11,998 nt of DNA from NCBI GenBank assembly GCA_934234035.1, contig CAKQHH010000037.1:1-11998 (forward strand), read 5' to 3'. Shown one piece after another: positions 6,163-11,998 of the stretch; position 1 is the stretch's first letter, and each line of letters starts with the position of its first letter. The notes beneath the pieces were generated by a model that searched no databases, was not told the origin of the DNA, and was given only the letters and a program-made list of their open reading frames with translations. The translations under genes were made by a program, and so were the position numbers. Source of the DNA: an uncultured Clostridia bacterium (GTDB taxonomy: Bacteria > Bacillota > Clostridia > Peptostreptococcales > Anaerovoracaceae).

Positions 6163-6540
6163 TTAGAATTTGCTCTTTATCGCATTCACCACGAAGCTCT
6201 TGAAATCCTCGCTGAGGAGAAACTCCCTCATGCCCGTCACATCGTTAATCAGGCGCATGCAAATGGACGCCAGAAAACCGATGACCAGCAGAAGAATAAT
6301 CGTGGTGGCCGGAATATCCAGGCGGCCTTCATCCTGCTTCTTCTTTCGCCGCCACAGAACGTAAAGAATTTCCATCAGCACCGTGAATAACAGGATGAAA
6401 ATTGCACTCATCGTAATCTCCACGGACATGGACTGAATCTCTCCGTCATCCAAAAAATCCATGCTCATGTGACCCACCATCACGCCGATGATCAGCAATA
6501 CACATCCAAAAAAATACTCACTTCTTGCCGGTTTCTTCAT
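6163..6540 (-). CDS. Small three-helix membrane protein of unknown function
   Basis: A 125-aa protein with three predicted membrane helices: about 10-28 (FFGCVLLIIGVMVGHMSM), 43-63 (TMSAIFILLFTVLMEILYVLW) and 79-97 (TTIILLLVIGFLASICM). A strongly basic RRKKK stretch (64-68) follows helix 2 and is likely cytoplasmic. The tail after helix 3 is soluble. I do not recognise a family. The ATG at 6540 has GGGGGAAT upstream. It follows the ABC ATPase gene by 101 bases on the same strand, but a good promoter sits in that gap, so it can be expressed separately. It may assist the exporter, or be an unrelated membrane protein; context alone supports only an association. Confidence 0.75.
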   Translation of the reverse strand: MKKPARSEYFFGCVLLIIGVMVGHMSMDFLDDGEIQSMSVEITMSAIFILLFTVLMEILYVLWRRKKKQDEGRLDIPATTIILLLVIGFLASICMRLINDVTGMREFLLSEDFKSFVVNAIKSKF

Positions 6541-6583
6541 TATTCCCCCATTAATTCATCCTAGTTCCAAAAAATACGCATAA

Positions 6584-6612
6584 ATTTTAGCACTTAAATG
6601 CAGGAATTTCAA
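6584..6612 (-). promoter_or_regulatory. Promoter of the small membrane protein gene
   Basis: On the minus strand TTGAAA (6607-6612), exactly 17 bases, then TAAAAT (6584-6589) preceded by TGC, giving an extended -10. It lies 43 bases before the ATG at 6540, within the gap after the ATPase gene. Confidence 0.65.
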
Positions 6613-6641
6613 TATAAATCCGGCGATTTCTTCATTTTGCG

Positions 6642-7379
6642 CTACAATTCTTCCATCTTCGCCGCGATTTCCCGGTAGAACGCCTCCTTCCCGGCGTCTC
6701 CCCGCTCCAGGAAATCCAGCAGATGCCCGTCCTTCATAAAAATAACTTTCCGGCAATACATAGCGATTTTCGGGTCGTGGGTAACGAGGATCACCGTTTT
6801 ACCGTCCGTCTCATTGAACTCCGCCAGGGTCTCGATAACTTGCTGGCCCATCACGGAATCCAGATTTCCCGTTGGCTCATCTCCCAGAATGACATCCGGA
6901 TCGTTGATCAGCGCCCGGCAAAGCGCCACCCGCTGCTGCTGTCCGCCGGACATTTCATGGGGATACTTATCCCGATACGCCTGAATTCCGAAGCGCTGAA
7001 TCAGCGCCTCCGTCCGGTCCTTCCGCTGCTGCTCGTCCATTTTATCCAGCAGCGCCGGAAGCATGATGTTCTCCCGCACCGTCAGGCTGCCCATCAGATT
7101 GTAATCCTGAAAAATAAACCCCATGTTCCGCCGGCGAATATCCGCGATCTCGCTTCCCCACAGTCCGGAAACCGCATTGCCTTCGAAGAAGTATTCCCCC
7201 TCCGTCGCCGCCTCGATCAGCCCCAGAGTTTTCAGCAACGTGGTTTTTCCGCATCCGGACCGCCCCATAATCGCAATAAAATCCTGTTTTTCAATTCGGA
7301 GGTCGATTCCCTTCAGAATCCAATCCCCCTTCTCCTCGTATCTTTTCCGGAGCCCCTTCAGCTCCATCACACTGCTCAT
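6642..7379 (-). CDS. ABC transporter ATP-binding protein (MacB/LolD/BceA type)
   Basis: A 245-aa ATPase with all nucleotide-binding motifs intact: Walker A GRSGCGKT (39-46), Q-loop FQDYN with Q91, signature MSGGQQQR (143-150), Walker B VILGDEPTG with D167 and E168, and switch histidine in VTHD (H201). The NLDS after Walker B and the MSGGQQQR form are typical of the MacB/LolD/BceA class that works with FtsX-type permeases. It acts as a dimer on the cytoplasmic face and powers the permease encoded 47 bases upstream. The substrate cannot be read from the sequence; relatives handle peptide antibiotics, lipoproteins or cell-wall signals. AGAGGA precedes the ATG at 7379. No two-component regulator, as would be expected for a BceAB-type resistance module, is present in the window. 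Confidence 0.92.
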   Translation of the reverse strand: MSSVMELKGLRKRYEEKGDWILKGIDLRIEKQDFIAIMGRSGCGKTTLLKTLGLIEAATEGEYFFEGNAVSGLWGSEIADIRRRNMGFIFQDYNLMGSLTVRENIMLPALLDKMDEQQRKDRTEALIQRFGIQAYRDKYPHEMSGGQQQRVALCRALINDPDVILGDEPTGNLDSVMGQQVIETLAEFNETDGKTVILVTHDPKIAMYCRKVIFMKDGHLLDFLERGDAGKEAFYREIAAKMEEL

Positions 7380-7402
7380 TCTCTATCCTCTCCATCGTGT
7401 CT

Positions 7403-7421
7403 CGGCGGCTGCTCACCGCCG
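7403..7421 (-). other. Hairpin between permease and ATPase genes
   Basis: CGGCGG and CCGCCG form a 6-bp GC-only stem with a 7-base loop in the 47-base gap between the two genes. No T-run follows. It may adjust relative expression or protect mRNA ends; this is inference. Confidence 0.4.
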
Positions 7422-7426
7422 CGCAA

Positions 7427-10006
7427 TTATCGGTTCACTCGTCTGTAATATCTCGTCAGCATCGTCAGCGCCAGAAGCAGAACGGCTATCGTTCCGCCCC
7501 CGAGTCCCATCAGATTCCGCAGGTACAGAAGGCTCTGACTCCGGCGGAACATCCGCAGCACCGGAAGCAACGCGGCAAAAGGCGCCGCCAGCACCAGGGC
7601 TGCCCCCATGCTGCACACCACATAGGTTCGGGCCTCCCGGCTGAACAGCTTCTCCTGCTCCCGGTCGTTCATCCCCAAAGTGCCCAGCAATCGGTACTCC
7701 TTCCGCTGCTCCGCCCCCGCCAAACTGTATCGAATGCAGAAAGTGAACAGCACCATCAACACCAATCCCACCGCGGTCATTTCTTCCATCCGACGGGTAA
7801 AACCAAGGGCCGCCCCATTGTTCTTCTCCGCCTTCGCCACGCTGTACCAAGTCCGAATGGATTCGTCGTACTGCCGGTCGGAAGAATGCCGCTTCTGAAT
7901 CCGCCCCAGCACCAATTCGACATCTTTTCGCGATTCCGCCCCATCTTTCTTCAGCCGAATCAGCACCAGCCGGTCCGGCCCCTCCTTCACGGCAGAAGGC
8001 GGAATGCTTGCCGACGGATCTCGCGCTTCCCGCTTCTTCGAATACACGGACCGGAAAAATGAATCGGACAGAACCAGAATGTTCTCCTTATTTCCGGCGT
8101 GCAAAGCGCCCACCAAATTCGTCCGCTCATAGGTCGCGTCGTGAGGGATGTAGGTCCGAGTCACCTGGTTTCGGTCGTAGGCCACCAGCGGCTGTCCCAG
8201 CCGGAACAGGTTGCCGCCGCCCCCGCTGTACCATTCCAGGTTGTGCGCCTCGCTTGCGGCGTTTTGCTGCATCACGATATGCACCCGATGGCCATCCTCG
8301 CTAAGATTCAGCTTCCGCGGGGTTTCCCCCGCCTGCCGGCAAAGCTTCCGGTAGCTGCTTTCCGACACCGCAATGTGCTGTCCCTGCGGCCAAAGCACCG
8401 TCCGGTAATCCTTCTTCAGCCAGGAAACGTCCGCCCCCAACGGCGTGGTCGCCCGCAGCATCGGAAACTCCTGCAGGGTGCATTCTTTTTTTAGCCCCTG
8501 AAGGTCCGGGAGATCCGTATCGTACACCATGGCCGTGTAGTCGTAGGGCGGGGTTTTTTCCGGGGGAATTCCCTGTGCCGCCAGTCGCGGCAGAAAAATG
8601 CCGAACAGCAGAATTTGCAGCGCCGTCAGTAAAAATAAAAATCGTACGTTCGTGCGAAACCGGTTGCGCCAAGGGAGGACGGTCAGGAAGCCGGTTTCCG
8701 TCACTTGGAGCCGGGCGACGCGTTTTTTCAGGAGTCGGGTAGCTGCGCCGTACAGGAACAGGCCGAAGCCGGCAATCAGGCCGGCCAAGATGTACAGGTC
8801 CTCCCCGGAGCCGCGCCGGGCGAAAAGGCCCACGCTTCCCAGCATGACAAACAGGCCGAGCCCCATCATCACGCCGGCGCCGTAACGAGGCACCGGTTCG
8901 TTGGCAGCGGACCGGTTGTAGCGAAGGACATTTTTGAACTCAAAAATATGATAGTTCACCAAAGTGGAAATCAGCACCACCAGCAGGTAGCAGAGCATGG
9001 CCGCCGGAAGAATCCGCAGCAGCTTTCCGCTCATGGTTACCCCGATTATTTTCAGGGTGCCCAGTCCCAGGAGGATTCCCCCCGCCAAAGCGGTGAGGAT
9101 GCAAGTGCCGTATTCCAGCCCGATGATTCGAATCAGGGTTTTGTTCCGGATTCCCAGGGCGATGTACATGCTGTAATTTTTCATGCGGGTGCGCAGGTAT
9201 CCGCTGATAATCAGGGACAGCATCAGCACCGCCAGGAGCATGAACACCGGCAGCAGCTGTTTCAGGCTGCTTGCAATCTGCTGCTGGAGCGCCGATGCCC
9301 CCAGCAGACGAATTCCGCCGCAGCCCTGCTCCATTCCCCAGATGACCAGGAGCACCGTCATGGTCAGGACCGCTCCCGTCAGGAACAGCAGAAAGTCCCG
9401 AATGTTGGCCCGGAAATTCTTGAAAATCACCCGATAGAATTCGCTCCCGTACCGTCCCGGGAACGCCTCTCTTCGCTTTTTCTCTTCCTTTTCCGCCTGC
9501 TCTTTCGCCCGCAGCGCCGCTTCCGCTTCTCGCAGCGCCTGCCGCTCATCCAGGTATTTTCCAACCATGGCATCCAGGAACACCAGCAGCATGCCCACAA
9601 TCATTCCGCCGGAGTACCCGTAATAATTAAAAACCATGAAGGCGCACAGATACAGGAGCCCCAAGGCATACGCAATCCCGCTGAGGATTCGCCCTTTTCG
9701 CCCGGCAAGAAGCCATACCGCCCGAAGCAGCAGCACCGCCCCCAAAGCGATGATCAAATAGATGCACCAATAGCTCATGGTGAGATTGGCGATGCCCACA
9801 GTGCTTCCCTTTCCGGCCTCCGTTAGTGCAAATTTCTCAATTCCGCCGGCGGCCTTCACGTCCTGAATAAAAAGACGCACCGAAAAACTTCGGCTCCCGT
9901 CCCGAAGCCATGGTGCCAGCACCACATCCGCCAGGAAGAGAACCGCCGTCATCACCCGGAAATACCGGGATGGATTCTGTTGTATACTCTCTTTTTTGTT
10001 GCTCAT
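7427..10006 (-). CDS. FtsX-type ABC transporter permease
   Basis: An 859-aa integral membrane protein, partner of the ATPase encoded directly downstream. It begins with about four membrane helices (near 17-33, 79-100, 107-128, 133-147), then a charged helix rich in A, E, K and R (152-181), likely a cytoplasmic coiled coil. The first FtsX-type unit has helices near 204-223, 252-270, 297-318 and 330-351, with the typical LRTRMKNYSMYIALGIRNKT turn at 271-290. More helices lie near 376-395, 404-421 and 453-472. A large outside domain of about 270 residues follows (473-744), and the last three helices (745-762, 795-815, 836-852) carry the second FtsX motif, EQRKEYRLLGTLGMNDREQ (766-784). The N-terminal four-helix extension is unusual for this class. 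No Shine-Dalgarno site precedes the ATG at 10006; an extended -10 box ends 6 bases upstream, which suggests a leaderless mRNA. The transported substrate is unknown. Confidence 0.88.
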   Translation of the reverse strand: MSNKKESIQQNPSRYFRVMTAVLFLADVVLAPWLRDGSRSFSVRLFIQDVKAAGGIEKFALTEAGKGSTVGIANLTMSYWCIYLIIALGAVLLLRAVWLLAGRKGRILSGIAYALGLLYLCAFMVFNYYGYSGGMIVGMLLVFLDAMVGKYLDERQALREAEAALRAKEQAEKEEKKRREAFPGRYGSEFYRVIFKNFRANIRDFLLFLTGAVLTMTVLLVIWGMEQGCGGIRLLGASALQQQIASSLKQLLPVFMLLAVLMLSLIISGYLRTRMKNYSMYIALGIRNKTLIRIIGLEYGTCILTALAGGILLGLGTLKIIGVTMSGKLLRILPAAMLCYLLVVLISTLVNYHIFEFKNVLRYNRSAANEPVPRYGAGVMMGLGLFVMLGSVGLFARRGSGEDLYILAGLIAGFGLFLYGAATRLLKKRVARLQVTETGFLTVLPWRNRFRTNVRFLFLLTALQILLFGIFLPRLAAQGIPPEKTPPYDYTAMVYDTDLPDLQGLKKECTLQEFPMLRATTPLGADVSWLKKDYRTVLWPQGQHIAVSESSYRKLCRQAGETPRKLNLSEDGHRVHIVMQQNAASEAHNLEWYSGGGGNLFRLGQPLVAYDRNQVTRTYIPHDATYERTNLVGALHAGNKENILVLSDSFFRSVYSKKREARDPSASIPPSAVKEGPDRLVLIRLKKDGAESRKDVELVLGRIQKRHSSDRQYDESIRTWYSVAKAEKNNGAALGFTRRMEEMTAVGLVLMVLFTFCIRYSLAGAEQRKEYRLLGTLGMNDREQEKLFSREARTYVVCSMGAALVLAAPFAALLPVLRMFRRSQSLLYLRNLMGLGGGTIAVLLLALTMLTRYYRRVNR

Positions 10007-10012
10007 GGCTTG

Positions 10013-10021
10013 ATTATATCA
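10013..10021 (-). promoter_or_regulatory. Extended -10 promoter abutting the permease start codon
   Basis: On the minus strand TGATATAAT gives a perfect TATAAT with TGn extension at 10013-10021. Only CAAGCC separates it from the ATG at 10006-10004, so transcription would begin at or next to the A of the ATG. No convincing -35 is present at 16-18 bases. Confidence 0.6.
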
Positions 10022-10076
10022 CCCTTGTACCTCAGATGAAAATAAATTACAGCGTTCCGAGAAAATATCTGCACGC

Positions 10077-10106
10077 AAAAACGACCTTCCCATTGGGGTC
10101 GGTCGT
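10077..10106 (-). terminator. Rho-independent terminator of the aminotransferase gene
   Basis: On the minus strand ACGACC and GGTCGT pair around an inner CCC/GGG stem and run into five T residues, 40 bases after the aminotransferase stop. It isolates this gene from the exporter locus just below. Confidence 0.85.
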
Positions 10107-10145
10107 CTCTGCATGCATGAATGTATTTTTATGAAAATATTAGGC

Positions 10146-11342
10146 TTATTTTCCGGCGCATTCTTCCTTCAGCATGTCACCCAGGAGGTGAATGCCTTTG
10201 TCGATGGCTTCCGGGGAAGCGTTGGTGAAGTTGAGGCGCAGGGTGTTGGCATCCTGAACGCCTACGTAGAACGGATCGCCCGGAACGTATACCACGCCCT
10301 TCTCCGCTGCTTTCGGGAACAGCTTGATAGCGCTGACGCCTTCCGGCAGGGTTGCCCAGATGAACATACCGCCTTCCGGTCTGGTGTAAGTGACGTTTTC
10401 CGGGAAGTATTTGTCCATGGCATCCAACATGCAGTGGCACTGCTTTCTGTACAGGTCCTGAATCTCCTTAACGTGTGCCGGCTGGTCGTTGTTCTGGAGG
10501 TAGTCCAACAGCAGGTACTGGGAGAAGATATTGGTGTGCAGGGAAGTGGCTTCCAAAGCCATTGCGATGTATTTTGCCAGTTCCTTGTTCTCGGTTACCA
10601 CGTAGCCTACGCGCATTCCCGGGGTTGCCACCTTGGAGAATGTGCCCAGGAGCGCTGCCTGCGGAAGCTTGCCCAGGCCGATGTACGGCGGTTTGGTTCC
10701 TTCGAAACGCAGCTGGCCGTACGGATCGTCTTCGATGAGGACAACGTTGTATTTTTTCAGGATTTCGGTGACTTTCGCTCTGTTTTCCTCTGTGTAGGTC
10801 AGGCCGGTCGGATTCTGGAATTCCGGAATCAGGTACGCCAGCTTGATTTTGTCGCCGTACTTCTCTAAAGTCTCTTCCAGTTCTTCGATGTCCAGTCCAT
10901 CGTCGTTCAGTGTGACCGGATAGTACTCCGGACAATACTGATCGAAAGCCTGGAACGCACCCAGGTAGCTTGGCTTCTCTACCAGGATTCCGTCACCCTC
11001 GTTGATAAATACCTTTCCAAAACAATCCAGTGCCTGCTGGGAGCCGGTGGTAACAACGATGTTGTCCGCATCCAGGTTCACGCCGTAGGTTTTGTTGTAG
11101 TCCTCTGCCAGGTACTGACGGAATGCCTGCAGACCTTCGGTCTTCGCATACTGGAATACGGCGGAACCGTATTTATCGATAATGTTGTTGCAGGATTCCT
11201 TCAGCGCTTCCATCGGGAAGGACGCCGGATTGGGAAGTCCGCCCGCGAAAGAAATCACATTGGGATCCGCTGCCGCGGTCAGGATTGTGCTGATAAAGGA
11301 TTCGCCGGTTTTCGCATACGCTTTGGATAATAACTCTTTCAT
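10146..11342 (-). CDS. PLP-dependent aminotransferase, class I/II (LysN/MocR-like fold type I)
   Basis: A 398-aa cytosolic enzyme with the full fold-type I pattern. FQNPTG has N177, EDDPY (204-208) has D205 to hold the pyridine nitrogen and Y208, and GTFSKVATPGMRVGY (233-247) has the Schiff-base lysine K237. TLRLNF has R369, the expected binder of the substrate carboxylate. The N-terminal ISFAGGLPNPASFP (30-43) and YAKTEGLQAFRQ (65-76) are typical of the branch that includes 2-aminoadipate and aromatic amino-acid aminotransferases and the C-terminal domain of MocR regulators. No GntR-type DNA-binding domain is attached. The exact amino donor cannot be assigned from sequence; an aromatic, branched-chain or aminoadipate specificity is possible. 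AGGGGAAC precedes the ATG at 11342. The gene is transcribed alone, from a good promoter about 180 bases upstream and through a repeat-containing leader. Confidence 0.92.
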   Translation of the reverse strand: MKELLSKAYAKTGESFISTILTAAADPNVISFAGGLPNPASFPMEALKESCNNIIDKYGSAVFQYAKTEGLQAFRQYLAEDYNKTYGVNLDADNIVVTTGSQQALDCFGKVFINEGDGILVEKPSYLGAFQAFDQYCPEYYPVTLNDDGLDIEELEETLEKYGDKIKLAYLIPEFQNPTGLTYTEENRAKVTEILKKYNVVLIEDDPYGQLRFEGTKPPYIGLGKLPQAALLGTFSKVATPGMRVGYVVTENKELAKYIAMALEATSLHTNIFSQYLLLDYLQNNDQPAHVKEIQDLYRKQCHCMLDAMDKYFPENVTYTRPEGGMFIWATLPEGVSAIKLFPKAAEKGVVYVPGDPFYVGVQDANTLRLNFTNASPEAIDKGIHLLGDMLKEECAGK

Positions 11343-11420
11343 TTCTGTTCCCCTACTCTCTTCATTATATTTGTTTTTGGTTTGTCTGGTTTCTTGCCGG
11401 ATGGGCGCTGCCGCTGCGGG

Positions 11421-11512
11421 GGCTCCGCCGAATTGTCGGGGCTCCGCCGAGCTGTTGGGGCTCCGCCGAGCTGTCGGGGCGTTGCCGCCGTGTGGGCTCC
11501 GTCGAGCTTCAT
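11421..11512. repeat. 19-bp GC-rich tandem repeats in the aminotransferase leader
   Basis: Copies of GGCTCCGCCGAGCTGTCGG start at 11421, 11440 and 11459 with one or two differences each. Two degenerate copies follow near 11478 and 11495. Each copy contains a small GCTC...GAGC dyad. On the minus strand the repeats lie between the promoter at 11525-11553 and the start codon at 11342, so they would be in the 5' untranslated leader. Confidence 0.8.
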
Positions 11513-11524
11513 CCGAATATCTGA

Positions 11525-11553
11525 ATTATACTCTGTTCGATGGGGGATTTCAA
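11525..11553 (-). promoter_or_regulatory. Promoter of the aminotransferase gene
   Basis: On the minus strand TTGAAA (11548-11553), exactly 17 bases, then a perfect TATAAT (11525-11530). Transcription from here would give a leader of about 175 bases. A second TATAAT lies at 11364-11369, 21 bases before the ATG, but has no matching -35 and is a weaker candidate. Confidence 0.7.
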
Positions 11554-11588
11554 TATGTTTTTTGTACTATTTACAGAAATTACACTGT

Positions 11589-11614
11589 ATAAATTGTGGT
11601 ACAATACAATTTAT
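11589..11614. promoter_or_regulatory. Operator-like dyad upstream of the aminotransferase promoter
   Basis: ATAAATTGT and ACAATTTAT form a perfect 9-bp inverted repeat with an 8-base spacer, 35 bases upstream of the -35 box, in a short AT-rich island between GC-rich repeats. It could bind a dimeric regulator (half-sites about 17 bp apart centre to centre). No regulator is encoded nearby. Confidence 0.4.
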
Positions 11615-11689
11615 TTGATGCGGTGAGGACCGAAAAGCCAGGGGCCGGCGAAAGGGGAACAGGACAAGCGGCCGGCCGGATTCCGGTAT

Positions 11690-11753
11690 GGTTCGCGAAA
11701 TCAGAAAATAGAGGCCCGGGGCCGGCCGGCCAGGGGAGTGGTCGAGCCGGTTC
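11690..11753 (-). repeat. Degenerate, oppositely oriented copy of the right-array hairpin element
   Basis: The plus strand here reads GGTTCGCG, then AGAAAATAGAGGC, a GC-rich insert, GGGGAG and TCGAG. This matches, in order, the reverse complement of the 11790-11843 element (arm, GAAAATAAAGGC, GGGGAG, TCGAG). The right stem arm is eroded (CCGGTTC). Confidence 0.6.
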
Positions 11754-11754
11754 G

Positions 11755-11998
11755 GGGAGTTTTGAAAAAGCCGGCCCGACGGGCGGCCTGGTTCGCGCTC
11801 GACTCCCCGCTAAGCCTTTATTTTCGGTTTCCGGGCGCGAACCCCGGGCCGGGAGTTTCGGAATTGGAGACCCGGGATCGGCGCCGGTTCGCGCTCGACT
11901 CCCCGCAAAGCCATTAGTTTCGGTTTCCGGGCGCGAACCTTGGACCGGGAATTTCGGGGGTGGAGGCCCGGCGGCCGGCACAGTTCGCGCTCGACTCC
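11755..11998 (+). repeat. 96-bp GC-rich tandem repeat array with hairpin stems (right array)
   Basis: Hairpin elements at 11790-11843 and 11886-11939 and a truncated third from 11983 to the window end are spaced exactly 96 bp apart. Each stem is GGTTCGCGCTCG with CGGGCGCGAACC: 12 bp with one G-T pair, 30-base loop. A spacer segment with a second CCGGG/CCCGG stem lies between them, and a degenerate spacer starts near 11755. The loop core ACTCCCCGCTAAGCC aligns without gaps with the left array (same 36-base distance between the inner ends of the 11-bp and 9-bp arms). The array continues past the right edge. Confidence 0.88.

Noticed and set aside
8705..9826. 373-codon open frame on the plus strand opposite the permease
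   Set aside because: The translation is rich in H, Q, P and G with no membrane or domain pattern, as expected for the reverse frame of a membrane protein gene. The permease on the other strand has clear FtsX features.
11580..11981. 133-codon minus-strand frame with a repeated 32-residue motif across the right array
   Set aside because: The 96-bp period keeps the frame, so the protein looks repetitive. But no ribosome binding site precedes it, composition is P/G/R/A-rich, and in the related left array the 86-bp period breaks the frame. Kept stem pairing explains the conservation better than coding.

Overview
The window looks like the chromosome of an anaerobic, moderately GC-rich Clostridia-type bacterium (Bacillota). 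The evidence is strong GGAGG-type ribosome binding sites, an electron-bifurcating NfnAB pair, a YhbY protein, a DUF1847 protein, a DUF438-like hemerythrin-fold protein and a Lachnospiraceae-style orphan nuclease-like protein. The exact genus cannot be read from this sequence. All but one of the supported genes lie on the minus strand. No tRNA, rRNA, insertion sequence or CRISPR array was seen.

Layout. Positions 1-237 are a tandem array of an 86-bp GC-rich unit, each unit carrying a perfect 11-bp hairpin stem; it runs off the left edge. Next come a minus-strand terminator (269-307) and a four-gene minus-strand operon read from about 3680 down to 336: DUF1847 Cys-rich protein, yhbY, nfnA, nfnB. 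The last two overlap by 8 bases and together form the NADH-dependent reduced ferredoxin:NADP+ oxidoreductase. A separate minus-strand gene (3939-4442) encodes a small DUF438/hemerythrin-like protein with its own terminator.

The stretch 4443-5114 has no gene but holds the most unusual structure in the window. Four 43-bp inverted-repeat elements (ends AATTGACG / CGTCAATT, variable centres) start at 4672, 4766, 4860 and 4955, an almost constant period of 94-95 bp. They lead directly into the promoter of the only plus-strand gene (5115-6020), whose C-terminal half resembles a PD-(D/E)XK nuclease fold. The array and the nuclease-like gene are my main candidate for an undescribed system.

From 10006 down to 6163 lies an ABC exporter locus: a large FtsX-type permease, its ATPase, and a small three-helix membrane protein with its own good promoter. 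The permease has almost no 5' leader: an extended -10 box ends 6 bases before its ATG. A class I/II PLP aminotransferase (10146-11342) follows, with a clear terminator below it. Above it is a good promoter and a roughly 175-base leader that contains 19-bp GC-rich tandem repeats.

The right edge (about 11690-11998) holds a second GC-rich array, with period 96 bp and a 12-bp hairpin stem. Its loop shares an obvious core with the left array (CTCCCCGCTA...CCTT, same 36-base spacing), while the stem sequences are unrelated yet still pair. One degenerate copy in the opposite orientation precedes it. The two arrays therefore look like one family of hairpin elements flanking this block of genes.
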